Below are positions 35,621-48,085 of a DNA stretch of 64,000 nucleotides, in pieces. The notes beneath the pieces are model-generated. The model was not told where the DNA came from, searched no databases, and was given only the letters and a program-made list of their open reading frames with translations. Where the stretch lies: contig NC_089241.1 of the NCBI RefSeq assembly GCF_000512585.2, positions 2,728,001 to 2,792,000 on the forward strand. Direction: 5' to 3'. Origin of the DNA: Kwoniella bestiolae CBS 10118. Its lineage: Eukaryota; Basidiomycota; Tremellomycetes; Tremellales; Cryptococcaceae. The translations under genes and the position numbers were made by a program. The number at the start of each line of letters is the position of its first letter. Position 1 is the stretch's first letter.

Positions 35621-36177
35621 TGTTTGTGCTGGGGTGGTACCAAGATGCAGACGACTGGGTTTAGGGTTGATGTTGAGTGGAGGTGAGGTATGAGGTCGGA
35701 AATACCTTTTTGATGGGGTATGAGTAGTAGGAAGATGAAAGTTGTATCGAAGAGGAGTTGTTGGTGTTCTCATGACATTCTATGAGCGAGTACGATCAGA
35801 GGGAGAGAGTCGTGTTCTCACATCGTTTCATGTGTTGATCTGCTTAGACACAATAGTAAAATGAAAAGAGGTCAATGCGCATCTCTCCCTCGCTCTCTGA
35901 GACATCCAAAGTGGAGGTTGATGGTAATACGATCATGTCGGATGTAAACAAGGTTCAACCTGCTAATGAGGTGGTCAGATCGCATCACTCAATTAATGGA
36001 AAGTAAATTTAATTGCAGCAGAGGAGGAAACCAGAGCACAGTTAGTTGAAGCAGATTTAACCGCAACGTCCATGTATTTGTATATTGGGGATGAATTCTT
36101 CATCATCTCTTTCGGAATGTCAGCTCTAGAGATATTAAATATATAGACATCACAAAACCTCTGCTTTACATAATCAC
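35621..36177. promoter_or_regulatory. Upstream region of paralogue C and of the tRNA gene
   Basis: 557 bp. Includes the possible N-terminal extension of paralogue C (35621-35773) and AT-rich sequence before the tRNA. Nothing else recognised. Confidence 0.35.
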
Positions 36178-36266
36178 ACACCGTTGGTGAAACGGTATCA
36201 TGCACCGTTGCCAGGACTCAACTCCTCTGATTCGGTGCGGCAAGGGTTCGACTCCCTTACGGTGTA
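36178..36266 (+). tRNA. tRNA-Gly(GCC) with an 18-nt intron
   Basis: Folds by eye into a complete cloverleaf: acceptor ACACCGT pairs with ACGGTGT plus discriminator A. D stem GTGA pairs with TCAT and the D loop has GG. Anticodon stem CACCG pairs with CGGTG, and the T stem AAGGG pairs with CCCTT around TTCGACT. The 25-nt anticodon loop becomes standard if 18 nt after position 37 are an intron, giving loop TTGCCAT and anticodon GCC. Internal B box ggttcgactcc is consensus. A T8 terminator starts 4 nt downstream (36270-36277). Confidence 0.92.
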
Positions 36267-36269
36267 AGG

Positions 36270-36277
36270 TTTTTTTT
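36270..36277 (+). terminator. RNA polymerase III T-run terminator
   Basis: Eight consecutive T residues immediately after the tRNA-Gly 3' end, the standard Pol III stop signal. Confidence 0.85.
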
Positions 36278-36562
36278 GTTTGGGTGGGGTCTGGTTTTAG
36301 GTTGCAAAGATGATCCTGCGCTCCTCCACCCTAGCTAGTCAATGATTTTTTGGAGGTTGAGGATGTTTCGAATTGTATTTCATGCTTTACTTTACACACA
36401 CACACACACCTTTCAACCTTCAATCAACATTATTGTCGATTATACCTTCATCTTGTCATCACGACAAGAGACCACGTCTCACTGAAAATCACATTGCTGA
36501 GAGTTCACAACTTCATCCTACCCCATGCGTTAGCATCAACCCAACAACAACTACCAGCCAAA

Positions 36563-38983
36563 ATGAGTATGTCAACTTCAGACCAGCAGGTCTGGAAGAA
36601 GGTCCTGTCAGCCAAGAACAAGGTGGGTGTGTCTTGCTCATCTCATGAGTTGAGCTGTCATCGCCTCTTCACTGAGGCTTACAAGCTGATGCGTTTCCTT
36701 CAAAATCAGTACATGACATTACCTCAGATCGAAGCTAGTTTCCCTACGATGGCTAAGAAGGCCGTCACGCAGAGTACAGCGAATCTGGTGAAACTTGTGA
36801 GTTGACTTCCAACAGCTTCTGTACTTATGACCTGCTTCTCCCCGAGGACGGTGACGGGAAGATCTGATTAGAGCTTAGAGCTGATGATCGTTGTCTGGCT
36901 CATCTATAGCGACTCTTCAGCACGTCCAAATCGAAGGATGACGACAAAACGATACTCTTCCATGCCCACACTGCAGAGGAGGCAAAGCAGTGAGTCATGT
37001 CATCCCATCTCATAATCCCGTCTTACTCCCTGATTGACATTTTATAATTCCTTGCTGATATCTTGACAATCCTCCACCAGAAAATCAGCAATGACGCCCG
37101 AGCAGAAGATCGTCCTGCAAGTGATCAACCAAGCTGGAGATCGCGGTATAGCGTCCGCCCAGATAGGTAGACAGATAGGTAATGAGACTATGCCTCAGGC
37201 GATCTTGAGGAAGACGGTCAAGAATCTGGAATCTAGTGGACATATCAAGCAGTTTAAACCTGTTAATGTGAGTCGGGGTCTGTACATCGTCTCGGGGATG
37301 ACTCAACCGTATGATATGCGTTTGAAGGAGAGAAGAATCAGCCAGAAGGTCTCGCTGGGGCAGCACCTCATCGTCTCGGATTGGCATCATGCTGATCCGT
37401 CGATGCTTCCCCCTCATAGGCTCCCACAACCATCTACTATGTCATGGCCAACGTCAAGATACCGGAGGAAATTTCCGGAGGGATCTGGTTTGATAATAAT
37501 CAAGAGTACGATCAAGGTCTGGTCGACATGTTGGCATCTGTCTTGAGGAATCGTGTATTCCAATTGGTGAGTTGAGTTTACTCGTCTACTCCTCCTCCTG
37601 CTTCTCCTGTGAGCACAGGCGATGAACAGGTACTTGAAATTGCCATCTACTGATAATTGATATCTTGGTTGGATATATAGACATGCATAGATAATAGAGA
37701 TCGAACAGGCAGGGTCAAAAAGGAAGATCTGCAAGATACCAAGGAATCCCTTCTCATCCCGCACGCCATGACCCTGTCCAACAATAAGAACTACAACCTC
37801 CTCACTCCCCTGGCACTGCGGAACTACGTCAATAAAGTCAAGGTCACCTCTGCCGAGCTGTCCGTCAAGAATATCATGGAAGTTATGCGAGCATTGGAGC
37901 TGGACGGTTTAGTAGAGTCCATCAAACCATTTAATACCTCTATAAGTTTCCAGGAGGAGGATGATCTGCATGATTTGGATGATGCTGAGGGATCAAGTAG
38001 TAAGAGACGGAAATTGGATGGGAGCGGGGATGAGATGGACAGTGAGGAGGAGGAACGGGCTAAAGAGAAGGCCAAGCAGAAGTTGAAAGAGAAGAAGAGG
38101 CGGGAGAGGCAGAGGGAGAGGGAGCGGGAGAGGAAGGAGAAAAAGAAAAAGAAGGAGGAGAAGAAGAGGAAAGAGAAGGAGAAGGAGAAGGAGAGGAAGA
38201 GGAAGCGGAAAGAGAAAGAGAAGGCTAAGAAGAAGAAATCAAAGGTGGGTTACATCGCTTCTCTCATCTCGCTGTTCGTGGGTGGTCCAAAGCCCCCTCG
38301 CAGATGAATCCTGCGGTTTACCCTAACATAAGACATAGTCAGAGCTGACTCCTCTTGATCTTACATAGAAACACGCCTCAGACTCCGACTCCGACTCCGA
38401 CGATGCACTCCGCTCAATAAACGACGAATCATCCTCCAAAAAACGAAAGAAACGAGCCCGTTCATCATCCGTCTCATCCGTCTCCTCCAGTTCATCCTCA
38501 TCCTCATCATCTTCAGCATCATCCTCCTCATCGTCCGACTCTGTTTCCTCAGTGGCCTCAGACGAGATCGACGATGTCCTCCTCCCCGTCAAGAGCAAAT
38601 CCAATGCTACCGCTAATGGCCAATCCAACGTCATTCCGACATTCTTCCCTGGAGGATTGGGCGGAGGGATCACCGACTTGTCTGATCAGAATATCATATA
38701 TAAATCTACGAACAGACTTGCAGAGCTCTTAAAAGGCCAGAACGAGATTTCATGTGGCAAGTGTCCGGTATTTTCATTTTGCGAGGAAGATGGGCCGGTC
38801 AATCCTCGTGGATGCACGTATCTTAGTGGGTATTTGGACGATGAGGTTGGGGGGTGGGATAGGAATGTATTGGCTAGGATGAGGGGTGAGCAGGAACATG
38901 GGCATGAGGGAGTGGAAGGGATGAATGGGGAAGGGCCAGTGGGAGAGGGGATGGAGGGGGATCATGAGATGGATGGGGAGTGA
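36563..38983 (+). CDS. RPC34: RNA polymerase III subunit Rpc34 (RPC6/POLR3F)
   Basis: Initiation subunit of Pol III that contacts TFIIIB. The start at 36563 encodes MSMSTSDQQVWKKVL. Winged helices follow: AYKLMRFLQNQYMTLPQIEA, then MTPEQKIVLQVINQAG and ILRKTVKNLESSGHIKQFK. After an intron comes IYYVMANVKIPEEISGGIWF and a third winged-helix-like part (NIMEVMRALELDGLVESIKP). Two unusual inserts come next: a Lys/Arg/Glu-only stretch of about 75 residues (about 38060-38245) and, after an intron, an Asp/Ser then poly-Ser tract (about 38380-38550). The C-terminus has the [4Fe-4S] motif CGKCPVFSFC with the fourth Cys in PRGCTYL, as in human RPC6, then a Gly/Glu/Met-rich tail to 38983. The intron at about 37269-37428 is read through by a spurious frame. 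Confidence 0.93.
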
Positions 38984-39346
38984 AGAGGTAAAGTATGTGT
39001 GTCGATCATTGCGGAGATGGTCGAGAACAATGACAAGGTGACGAGAATGAGAAGATGATATACTTTGGCTGGTTAACGATATTCCATGATTCTCATGCAT
39101 GTTACATGTTCACTATTAATATTCAATTTTTGACCGTCCTTAGCTGGAACACTGGTTTCGTGTACGACATTAAACGTTAATCCGATGCATTGCATAGTAA
39201 TACATTTTAACATTTCCTTCTTTGATACTAATCCGATCTATGCTATTTCTCTGATTCAAGTATGGGTATAATCCATCATGCGCAATAATGATAAATATCA
39301 CTCGTAGACAGATCCATGCTCTCATCTACGCTAGGTCAAATGAGAC
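38984..39346. other. Convergent spacer RPC34/carboxypeptidase
   Basis: 363 bp, AT-rich, no feature recognised. Confidence 0.3.
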
Positions 39347-41905
39347 TTAAGCCAAAGGCTCATTGCTCAACCACCTTGAGATCATCGTCAAAGCTCCAAC
39401 GGGATCATCGTGGGGGACCTGTAATAATGTCATAGAATATTAGCTTATGGTTCACTGATAGTGCAAATTGCATCTGAGACGCATCGATCGATGATTCAAT
39501 CAGATCCAAAGGTCACTCACCATATGCCCTGCATTCCTAAATGAGACGAAAGCCAAATTACCAGCACCTTTACCTGCCGATTTGGTCCATCCCGCGGTCT
39601 GGTTCTTGGCATCTACGAATACCTTCCTGTGGGCCTTGGCATATGAGGCGGAGTATTTGGTTTCGAGGTTGTCTACTACTCGAGAACACCCGATGGCGTT
39701 GACCACTGACAACATTGTATACAGGTCAGTAGGTAGTTTCTGTGACGAGGTATCTCAATCTCGCGCATTTCATTGAGGGAAGGGAGGCAGTAGGAAACAG
39801 GTCGTACTCACGCATATCAGCTTCACCGGAGTAGATCAATACTCTGACACCTGAATCTACGAGGTCGTTGAGGAGAGCTCCGCTGTTGTGGGTAGCATCA
39901 CCTTGTAAGAGGCTGGATTGGAGGATGACCACGTCAGCTGTTGATTTCTCGCTTTCTTGGAGAAATGGAGAAAGGGGATAGGCTAGCTGATTTGATTCAA
40001 TTCGACACTCACAAATTCTGGTTGATCTGCATGTTACAGCTCTGGAAAGTGATACTCTCGGGGGCACCCAGTTGTTTCTTGATCTCAGGTTTATTGAGGT
40101 ATGTCTCCATATACTTCATCTCTCGATAACACAAGGGACCATCGGCATCTTCAGACTTATCGCATTTTCTTCGAACGTCGTACATGTTGAGGCCCTGGAC
40201 ATACCCCAAATGTATCAGTTTCTTTGCTTTCATTCGGCTTGTGGATACCTATTGCAGACCATAGGGGAAGTCGGGAGAATTGAATGTATGATCGGTAGCA
40301 CCAGACAGAGCCTCACTCACCAATTGTTGCATCTCGTTGAAAAGACTCCAACAATACAGCGCAGCAGGTACACAAGCGAATTTGGAGTTTGTCCTATAAC
40401 ATCCTGAGATCAGGTTTTGGCATCTTGGCGCTTTGGCTCGGAGGGAGACACATTCTGAACCCTCGGGATCATCGTATGGCGCATAGTGGGAGAGGGAATG
40501 ATCGCATGCCCAGCTATTCAGTGGAATTTCCAATCAGCTTATCGATCTGTCCTGGAAAGACCAGCTGATGCCACTCACTCAGGAACAGACCCAAATTGAG
40601 CATGAGGATCAGTCAATCCATTTCCGATCATCACCGATGCGAAGTTGAGTTTGGGCACTCCGGGAGTGGGTGCGAGGTCTAAAGCGAGGTTGTTCTTGTA
40701 GATTACCTGATGAAATTGTAAAGTAAGTTTACGATCGAGCAATGAACAGTGCGCTGGTTGCCAAACTTACGCTTGCAATGTTAGGAATGTAGGTACCAGC
40801 GTACGATTCACCGGCGATATGGAATTGCTGTTCAGAGTATTCTCGGAACTGAACGGAGAGGAATCAGCTCATTGTGAAGTGATGCAATTGAACCAGCATA
40901 CGCGAAGCTGGACTCACTTGAGAGATGAACAAGATCAAGAAAGCGTAAACGTCTTCAGCAGCTGCGGGGGAATTGTTGACTTGCTCTCCCCCATCAGCGT
41001 ATGAGTATCCCACACCAATGGGCTCTAAATTGGGAATCGATCAGCAAGTTATTCTCCCACTAGATCTCGAAAAATGTTAACTCACGATCCAAATAAAGCA
41101 CATTGGCGGCATTGTTCCAGCTGTGTTTGTTGAGCGTGACATTCTCGCCTTTTTCTGCAATTTGGACGCGGCCAAGCTCAAACAATAAGCCAGTGGTAGA
41201 AGAACATCCTGTGCAGATAACGTATCAGCTATATCCAAGATCGAGCTCTTCATCCGACTCCGAGTCGAGAGAGGTTGATTGAGCCTTTTAAACTGGACAT
41301 AGTGAGCTAACACGTACCTGGACCTCCATTGAGCCACAGCATGAGTGGGTCTTTCTTAGGGTTTGACCTGGATTCTTCAAACCAGAAGAACAAGTGTTTG
41401 GTCTCGCTGATATCGAGATAGCCCGATAGCTGATTGACATTTGGGTCACCGATTTCAGGTTTGACTACTCTGAGTTTGTGTTGAGGGAATGCAGAGTGGG
41501 ATAAGGTCAAGTCTACGGGATAGCGGGGAAGCGTCAGTCCACCCATGTATGGAGTAACCGAGAGGAGTACGTGAGTATGGGTAAAGGAGATGGGGATGGA
41601 GATCGAAAGATGGAGGAACGAAGAGGAAGAAAGGAATCGGCCGAGAGGGAACGTAGAGGTTGAAAAGCAACCCGGTACTCACAGTCGATACCATCCTGCT
41701 CAATGTTCTCCACCTTGAGCGACTCTTCGACCGAGTCACTCTCCAAGAGATCCCATTTCTCTTTAGCCGAAGAGACGGTCTCTTGTAACCATGATTGAGC
41801 GGTATCGATAGCTTGCGAAGCGATCTCAGAGGGAGATTGAAAGTTGAGCAGACCTGGTGCTGCGAACGCAGGGGTTGCTAGTAATGCTAGAGTTGAGAGA
41901 CGCAT
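39347..41905 (-). CDS. Serine carboxypeptidase, carboxypeptidase Y-like
   Basis: Peptidase S10 enzyme, probably vacuolar. The start at 41905 gives a signal peptide (MRLSTLALLATPAFA) and a propeptide with AQSWLQETVSSAKEKW. Then come LSGYLDISETKHLFFWFEES, the oxyanion-hole strand DPLMLWLNGGPG, the nucleophile elbow GESYAGTYIPNIAS, the catalytic Asp region VRVLIYSGEADM and the His motif AGHMVPHDDP. All triad residues are present. The chain ends ISRWLSNEPLA at 39347. At least ten short introns, one splitting GHMV from PHDDP. Family is certain. Fungi carry several S10 enzymes, so orthology to yeast Prc1 is likely but not proved. Divergent from DOA10. Confidence 0.92.
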
Positions 41906-42254
41906 CTTGCCTATGGACTGACAAGTCACTGATATGACTGTAAGTAGCAGAGACGATGATACTATAAAACACTACAAGGATGAGATGGGGGTTTATATAT
42001 ATTTGGTTGATAGATAACGGGGTCCTCGTTCGCTCACCGCATGCATCATTCATCGTTGCCACCGTACGGTGACACTGTTATCCGGATCAATCAAGGTACT
42101 CTCTTTCCTTGCCGAGACAATGTCAATCCATCCGGATAAGGGCAAGTGGCACCCGATATCACGTGACTGACCTCATAGAGCTTTATCTATTTATTCCTCT
42201 CAGATGATCATGTCGGCGACCTCCACCTTAACACTCTCATCCGATCAATGAGTA
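41906..42254. promoter_or_regulatory. Divergent carboxypeptidase/DOA10 promoter
   Basis: 349 bp containing a CACGTG E-box at 42160-42165, about 90 bp upstream of the DOA10 ATG, and several tccggat motifs (about 42078, 42132). bHLH-type regulation of one or both genes is possible; this rests on the motif alone. Confidence 0.4.
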
Positions 42255-45200
42255 ATGAGCCAGAGCGAGGGTGAGTGCATTCTGCATTTCTAATCGCTTC
42301 TTTGTCTTTCTCATCCCATCAACATCAATCACTCATGTACTAACAGAAATGGCAGACTTCATGCCAGCACCACCACCACCGCATCATGAGGACGAAGGAG
42401 GTGAGCTCGAATCCGCCAGGTTGACCTTCACATGGGATAAATGAGCTTACTTTGCACTTCATTCACAGACGTATGTCGAGTATGTCGTGTGGAAGGGGAC
42501 GAAGCGGATCCATTGATCTACCCTTGTAAATGTTCGGGGAGTGTAAGATTTGTACATCCAGATTGGTGAGCTATTTCATTCAAGTCTTTGCTCTATGATC
42601 AAAAGCTCATTAAGTGACGATGCTATGTAGTCTCAAGCAATGGTTAGCTCAGACAGGGAAGAAGCATTGTGAAATTTGTGGACATAAATATACTTTTACG
42701 AAGAGTGAGTGGATGAATCTCTCTTGTACTTGCATATTAATTCAAACTGACAGTCACTATGAACTTCCCAGTATATCCCGACAAACTACCGGAAACAATC
42801 CCTCCAACCGTATACATACGCCAAACGCTCCTATGGATATATCGCCAACAGCTATGGGTAGCAAGATGTATTCTAGTAGTAGTCACTTGGTTGATCGTGC
42901 TACCAAGTCTCAACATGTTCAGTCTGCGGTCTCTGCTATGGATCACAGATCATATGTGAGCTAAATTTTCCATCTTACATTCATTAAATGGCATCAGCTG
43001 ATTATTGTTTGATAGAGGATACACTGGACCTGAGACCAGCGAAGAGACGGGCATAACAGACCTAGTAGGGAATGTGACTGATTTCGTCACTTCGAATACA
43101 ACCGAACATCGTACCATGAACATCACTTTGGGAGGTAACACGACTCTGGAAAATGCTACCAAGGGTATCAGCGTAGGGGATATCGTGGATAGGCCCATAT
43201 CCACCTTATTTGGAGTGCTGAGAAGAGCCGTAGAAAGGTGGATGAAAGGAGATGAAAGCAGGTATGTCATATTTCCGCAAATTCGATCTCAGCCACGGCC
43301 TTGCTCACACGTTCTGATAGTGCAATCAGCTTCGTACTACGTGGTCAGATCCTTTCAATCTCCCTCGCGGCCGTTCTGATCGGTCTGATCCTTTTAAGAG
43401 AATGGATCACTCAGCATAACTGGCAAGAAGGTGCCAGACCTCAGATAGTCGAAGAAGGAGAGATCAACCCCGATGAATGGATGATTCTCAATGGGATAGC
43501 TAGGAGAACTACAGATGTCATGGCTGCTATTCTGGGTAAAGCTAGAGAAGACAGGGAGAGGAGAATGCAAAGGCTCGGTAGAGAACAGGAAGAAAGGGAG
43601 GAGCGAGAACAGAGGGAAGAAGCCGGATTGAGGCTCGCTCAGAGAATGCTTGAAGCTGCTGGTAGAGAAAAGGTAGACGAAGAGGACCAGATAGGAAGTA
43701 ACAGTATATTGATGGATCTGCAGAGGGAGGTGGCTGAAGTTAGAAATGAAGAGTCAGGAGAGGGTTCATCCGGACAACCTCCCCTAGGATATAGACCTAT
43801 ACCAACTGGACCCGATGCCATTGCATCTGCTTTAGAAGAATATAGAAAGAACCATAGAGGGAGAGAAGAATCGGAACGGATGAGGGATGCAGCTGAGCCG
43901 CAATATCCGGATGGAGAGACCAACCAACAAACTCTTCGAGATATACTCAATTCGCCAACTTGGTCGTCATCCTCTGAAAGATTTGAAGGTGAGGGTGATG
44001 CTGGACCTAGTAGACCCAGATTAGAGAGGGTGGGTACCGGGAATATACCAGTGGCTAGTGTGCCCATGGAGGAGAGAAATGGCTCGTCGAGGAGATCGAA
44101 AGAAGGGGAAGAAGTCAGGTACAGAGCCCCCGAGATGCTGAAAACGGAAGGTGAAGGGGCAGAGAACGAAGCTGGACCAAGTAGAAGTGGGAACGTCGAA
44201 GAAGGCGATATACCGCTTTTCTTACCTCCTTCACCTACTCGTACAGCATCTTCCTCGTCCGGTTCGGGACACGTCTTCAGAGCCGGAGAAACGATACGAT
44301 TCGATGAGAACGGGAATCTGGTTCATGATGTGCCTCGACCTGCCCACCCCTACAACCGGGATGTACCGATCGCTCAGCCTCCCGAAATTGCTCAGGCACC
44401 TGATGGAGAAGATGGAGATTGGGAAGATGAACCTGAAGAAGGTGAAGAAGCGCGTGTCAGGGCGATAGAAGAGGATGAAGAGGAGGAGAGACGTGCTAAC
44501 ATCAATGGTGATGCACGCCCATTGGAGGTCAGACCTGTACAGGTTGAGTTTATGGATGAGATGGAGGAGGATGAACAGTGGGATAGAGACGACTGGAACG
44601 GTATGCTTGAGGGTGAGCCATTTTCAGCGCATTGGTTGGGATCCGCGCTAATTCCCTATTTCAGTTGTGGGGTTGATCGGGCCTCTACATGGGTTATTCC
44701 AGAATGTAAGCTGTGTCAATGAAGGTAGCAGAGATCAAGCATAGCTGACATATCTGTTGCAGGTCCTATTCGGTGTGATCATCATGTCCGCTGCTATATC
44801 AATCTTCATCGGTCTCCCGCTACTCATCGGAAAATTGTTCCTTTCTACCGACATAATTCGCCTTATACTCTCCACTGCTGGTCGAACACTATACCTGATT
44901 CGAAAAGTCACCGACCCAATCGTCGACATAATCTTCGAAATCGTCAAGGAAGTAGTGGCAATACCGTTGTTCGCATCCATCAGAGCTGCTGAGACTATCC
45001 TGGCACGGAAATTAGGCATAGACGACGGAGGATCAAGGAGAGATGTCTTGTCGAAAGTGTTCGCCCTTCTTCCCCTCGGGTCGACCTCCTCTTCCACTCC
45101 AGCCGCAAACGTAGAAGTGAAAGGCAAATACATCGGTTTGACAGGCGATGGCTTGGCTTGGCTGGGACAACATGCCTACGATTTCTACGCTGCTTACGTA

Positions 45201-48085
45201 GCTGCCAAACGAAGGATATCAATCTCGAATTCGGTCTCACATAGATTGGTGACTGTTTTCAGTGGGTATGGAGTCGCTACTGCTATAGTGGGATTGATCG
45301 CTTTACCGGGTGAGAATGGCGGGACGATCAGTAAGGAGTTGAAGAAGATTGTGAAAGATCATGCGATGTTCTTGAAGGTGAGTGACAACTAGCCTTCAGT
45401 TTTGTGGGCATCGTCGGTTGTTATCGGAGAGTTTGGTCAGGCCTTTTCGACTGATGTGTCTTACCAGCTCGCCTTCTTCATGATTCTCGAGCTCGGAGCG
45501 TTCCCTCTAGGTATTGGTCTGATGATAGATGGATGTACTGTCCCCCTCTGGCCCGGAGCGACCCTCCTAGGTAGATTAGAGAGACTCAGAGCTGGACCTT
45601 TCGGAGTCATGTTCCTCGATTGGCTTGTTGGGACTATGTAAGTGGTCTGTCAGCTTTGTGGAGAAAGTCCGGACATCTGAGCTGATCTTGATTGCTTGAT
45701 TAGGTTCATGTATCAATTCGCCACGCTCTTGTCGCATATTCGAACGCTCTGCAGAGCTGGTACTTTGTTCTTCATCCGTGATCCTGCGGATCCCAATTAT
45801 TCGCCTGTCAAGGATATTGTCGAGAAGAGTGCGTTCTCTCAGCTTAGAAAGGTGAGTCTCAAGACCATTACCCAGATAATGAAATCATAGCTTTGGGGAT
45901 CCTTCAGCTGATCTTGGTCCCGTATGATCAGCTCGGTACTTCCGCTGTAATGTATTCTGTCATTGTCTTCACGTTGTTTGGCGGATCATGCTGGACTCTG
46001 GCTTATGTGCCATACTTTGACTTCTTACCTTTGAGGCTGGATCCTACTTTGTAAGTTGTGTGATGTAAATCTCGTCATAGTACATACTGAAACACTTCAT
46101 ATAGTGGCCCTCTCACCTCCATCCCATTTGACCTGCTCTTTCTCCATCTCGTCGTCCCTCCCACTGTGACATATATCCGCCCTCGACACCGCTTCCGAAA
46201 GATCATGACTCTATGGTGGAAGACCACGATCCAACTGTACAGACTAAACACCCTCATGGCTCGACGAACCACTACAACAGACAATACCAAGCTCGACACC
46301 CGACCCACCAAAATAGAGAAGGTATGGCCAATCCTAGATCCCATTTATCAAGTAATGTTCGGTAAATACAAGAACGAATCCACCAAGGCGCGTGTCCCAG
46401 CTTCGGACCAGGTGATTCTCCTACCTCCCGCTCAACGACGAGCAGAGGGAGGAGTATTCATCGCATTGAATGAAGAGGGTGTACCCCACACTCCCGAGGA
46501 TAAGATGAGATTGTTAAAGCAGGATAGAAGGGCTAGAGAAGCTGCTAGAGATCCTCATAGGGACTATGAGGTGATTGAACTTCCAAGGTATTGGAGAACT
46601 AGGGTACATACGTTTATTGGGACGACGCTCGTCATGGCTGCCACGGTTTTGGCTGTGTCTGCGTTTGGACCGATCGTTGCGGGCAGATTGGCGAGCAGGA
46701 TGGTAGGTAATGGGAAAGGGAGGATGGTACATGATGGGTATAATTGGGTGAGTCGTAGTCAATTTCTATTCCACCTATTTCACAACAACAGCTACTCGCT
46801 TTAGATATATACTTCTCTCCAAATAACGTCGAATAAGGACACTTACATGTGCGTCATAGCTATTCGGCGCCTACATCATCTACCTATCCCTTTCACTCGG
46901 TCTTTTCGCCAGACGACATATCCTGACTTTATCCAAAGCGGGCAGACTGAGAAGGTCAGCCAGATCAACAAGGATCAAGCGAACGCTCATACGATATCTC
47001 GCTGGGGCATATGGACTATTGACGATCTATGGGGTTATACCTTTTGCTGTGGGATTACTGGGCGATGTGTATGGAAGTACCTTTTCTTGGAGTAGAAAGG
47101 GGAGTGCTGGGGGGAGGATCGTAGTGCATTTTTGGGATACTTGGTGAGTCCTCCTTTCGCCTCTTGTTCCCAGTCTCTTGCGGCTGTTTCTTACTGCCTT
47201 TTCATTTTCCTTTCCCCCGTCATCATCGATCGACATCTTCCACCAAGAATTGCGAAGGACATGAAGCTAACTTGGTATCATCACTGTAGGGCTCTCGGAA
47301 CTGTGACCTGCTCCCTGACTGTGGGATTGATGAGCAGTGTCAATCGCTTGAAACCTGCTAGAGGATCGTTATTGGATAAGCTGAAAGATGTAAGTAATCC
47401 TCGCAGCTGACTCGGGATATATGTTTCTCCGAAGAATGTGTGAGCTGATAATATGTTTCTTGGGATACTCCTAGCAATTCCGAAATCCTTTCCCTGATGA
47501 TCTATCCACAACGCACAAGATCTTCTTACCCGTGATTGGATCCTTGTTGTTATTCATCTCGTCGCCTTTCGTTGTCACTGCTATCGTGGCGGGGATGACG
47601 AGAGCTAAATATGGGGATGAGGTGTATCAAGCTCTACGTGAGTTTTGCTCTTTGTCCAATTTCACTTCACAACTTCATGAATATCCATACGTCTCAAACT
47701 CAACTCAGGAACTCATGGATGTACCATGAGAGCAAGCGCTGACCCAATTTCGACGCATACAGTCCAAGCCATCATCCCTCTCCTCCTACGTATATTCCTG
47801 GCACTAGCCATCCGAGAATACTTCACCTCCTACTGGGGCAAGATGCGACAAAACATGATTGACGCAGAGTACGTAGTAGAAGAGCGAGTGGAGAATTACG
47901 ATCCGATGAAAGACGAGCAGAAGAAGAAAAAGACCAAAAAGGGAAAGAAGGATGTAAAGCCAAAAGCGGAGGACGAAGACAATGAGGATGATTGGGAGGA
48001 TGACGAAGGTGAACAGCGGGAAGAAGATGAGGAGGGAGAGGAAGAAGATGGGAGGGTGAGGGATGATGTGGTTATTGTTCAGTAG
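42255..48085 (+). CDS. SSM4: ER membrane E3 ubiquitin ligase Doa10 (MARCHF6/TEB4)
   Basis: Multi-pass ubiquitin ligase of ER and inner nuclear membrane protein degradation. A 16-nt first exon (MSQSE) precedes MADFMPAPPPPHHEDEG. The RING-CH domain spans introns: CRVCRVEGDEADPLIYPCKC, GSVRFVHPDC, then LKQWLAQTGKKHCEICGHKY, a full C4HC3 set. The first membrane helices are QTLLWIYRQQLWVARCILVV and ISLAAVLIGLILL. A long acidic, Arg/Glu-rich cytosolic loop follows (about 43430-44620). Further hydrophobic blocks (VLFGVIIMSAAISIFIGLPL and others to 47860) make up the remaining helices including the TD region. A Lys/Glu-rich cytosolic tail ends DVVIVQ at 48085. At least 15 introns. The RING-CH at the N-terminus of a protein this large and multi-pass fits only Doa10. 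Confidence 0.93.

Noticed and set aside
37269..37546. Read-through continuation of Rpc34 (SRGLYIVSG...)
   Set aside because: Splicing at the gtgagt before it and rejoining at the tag before 37429 gives the conserved Rpc34 sequence in frame.
38323..38673. Glu/Asp-rich frame on the - strand
   Set aside because: Antisense reading of the Rpc34 poly-Ser/Asp exon; composition follows from the codons, and the sense strand carries the FeS motif.
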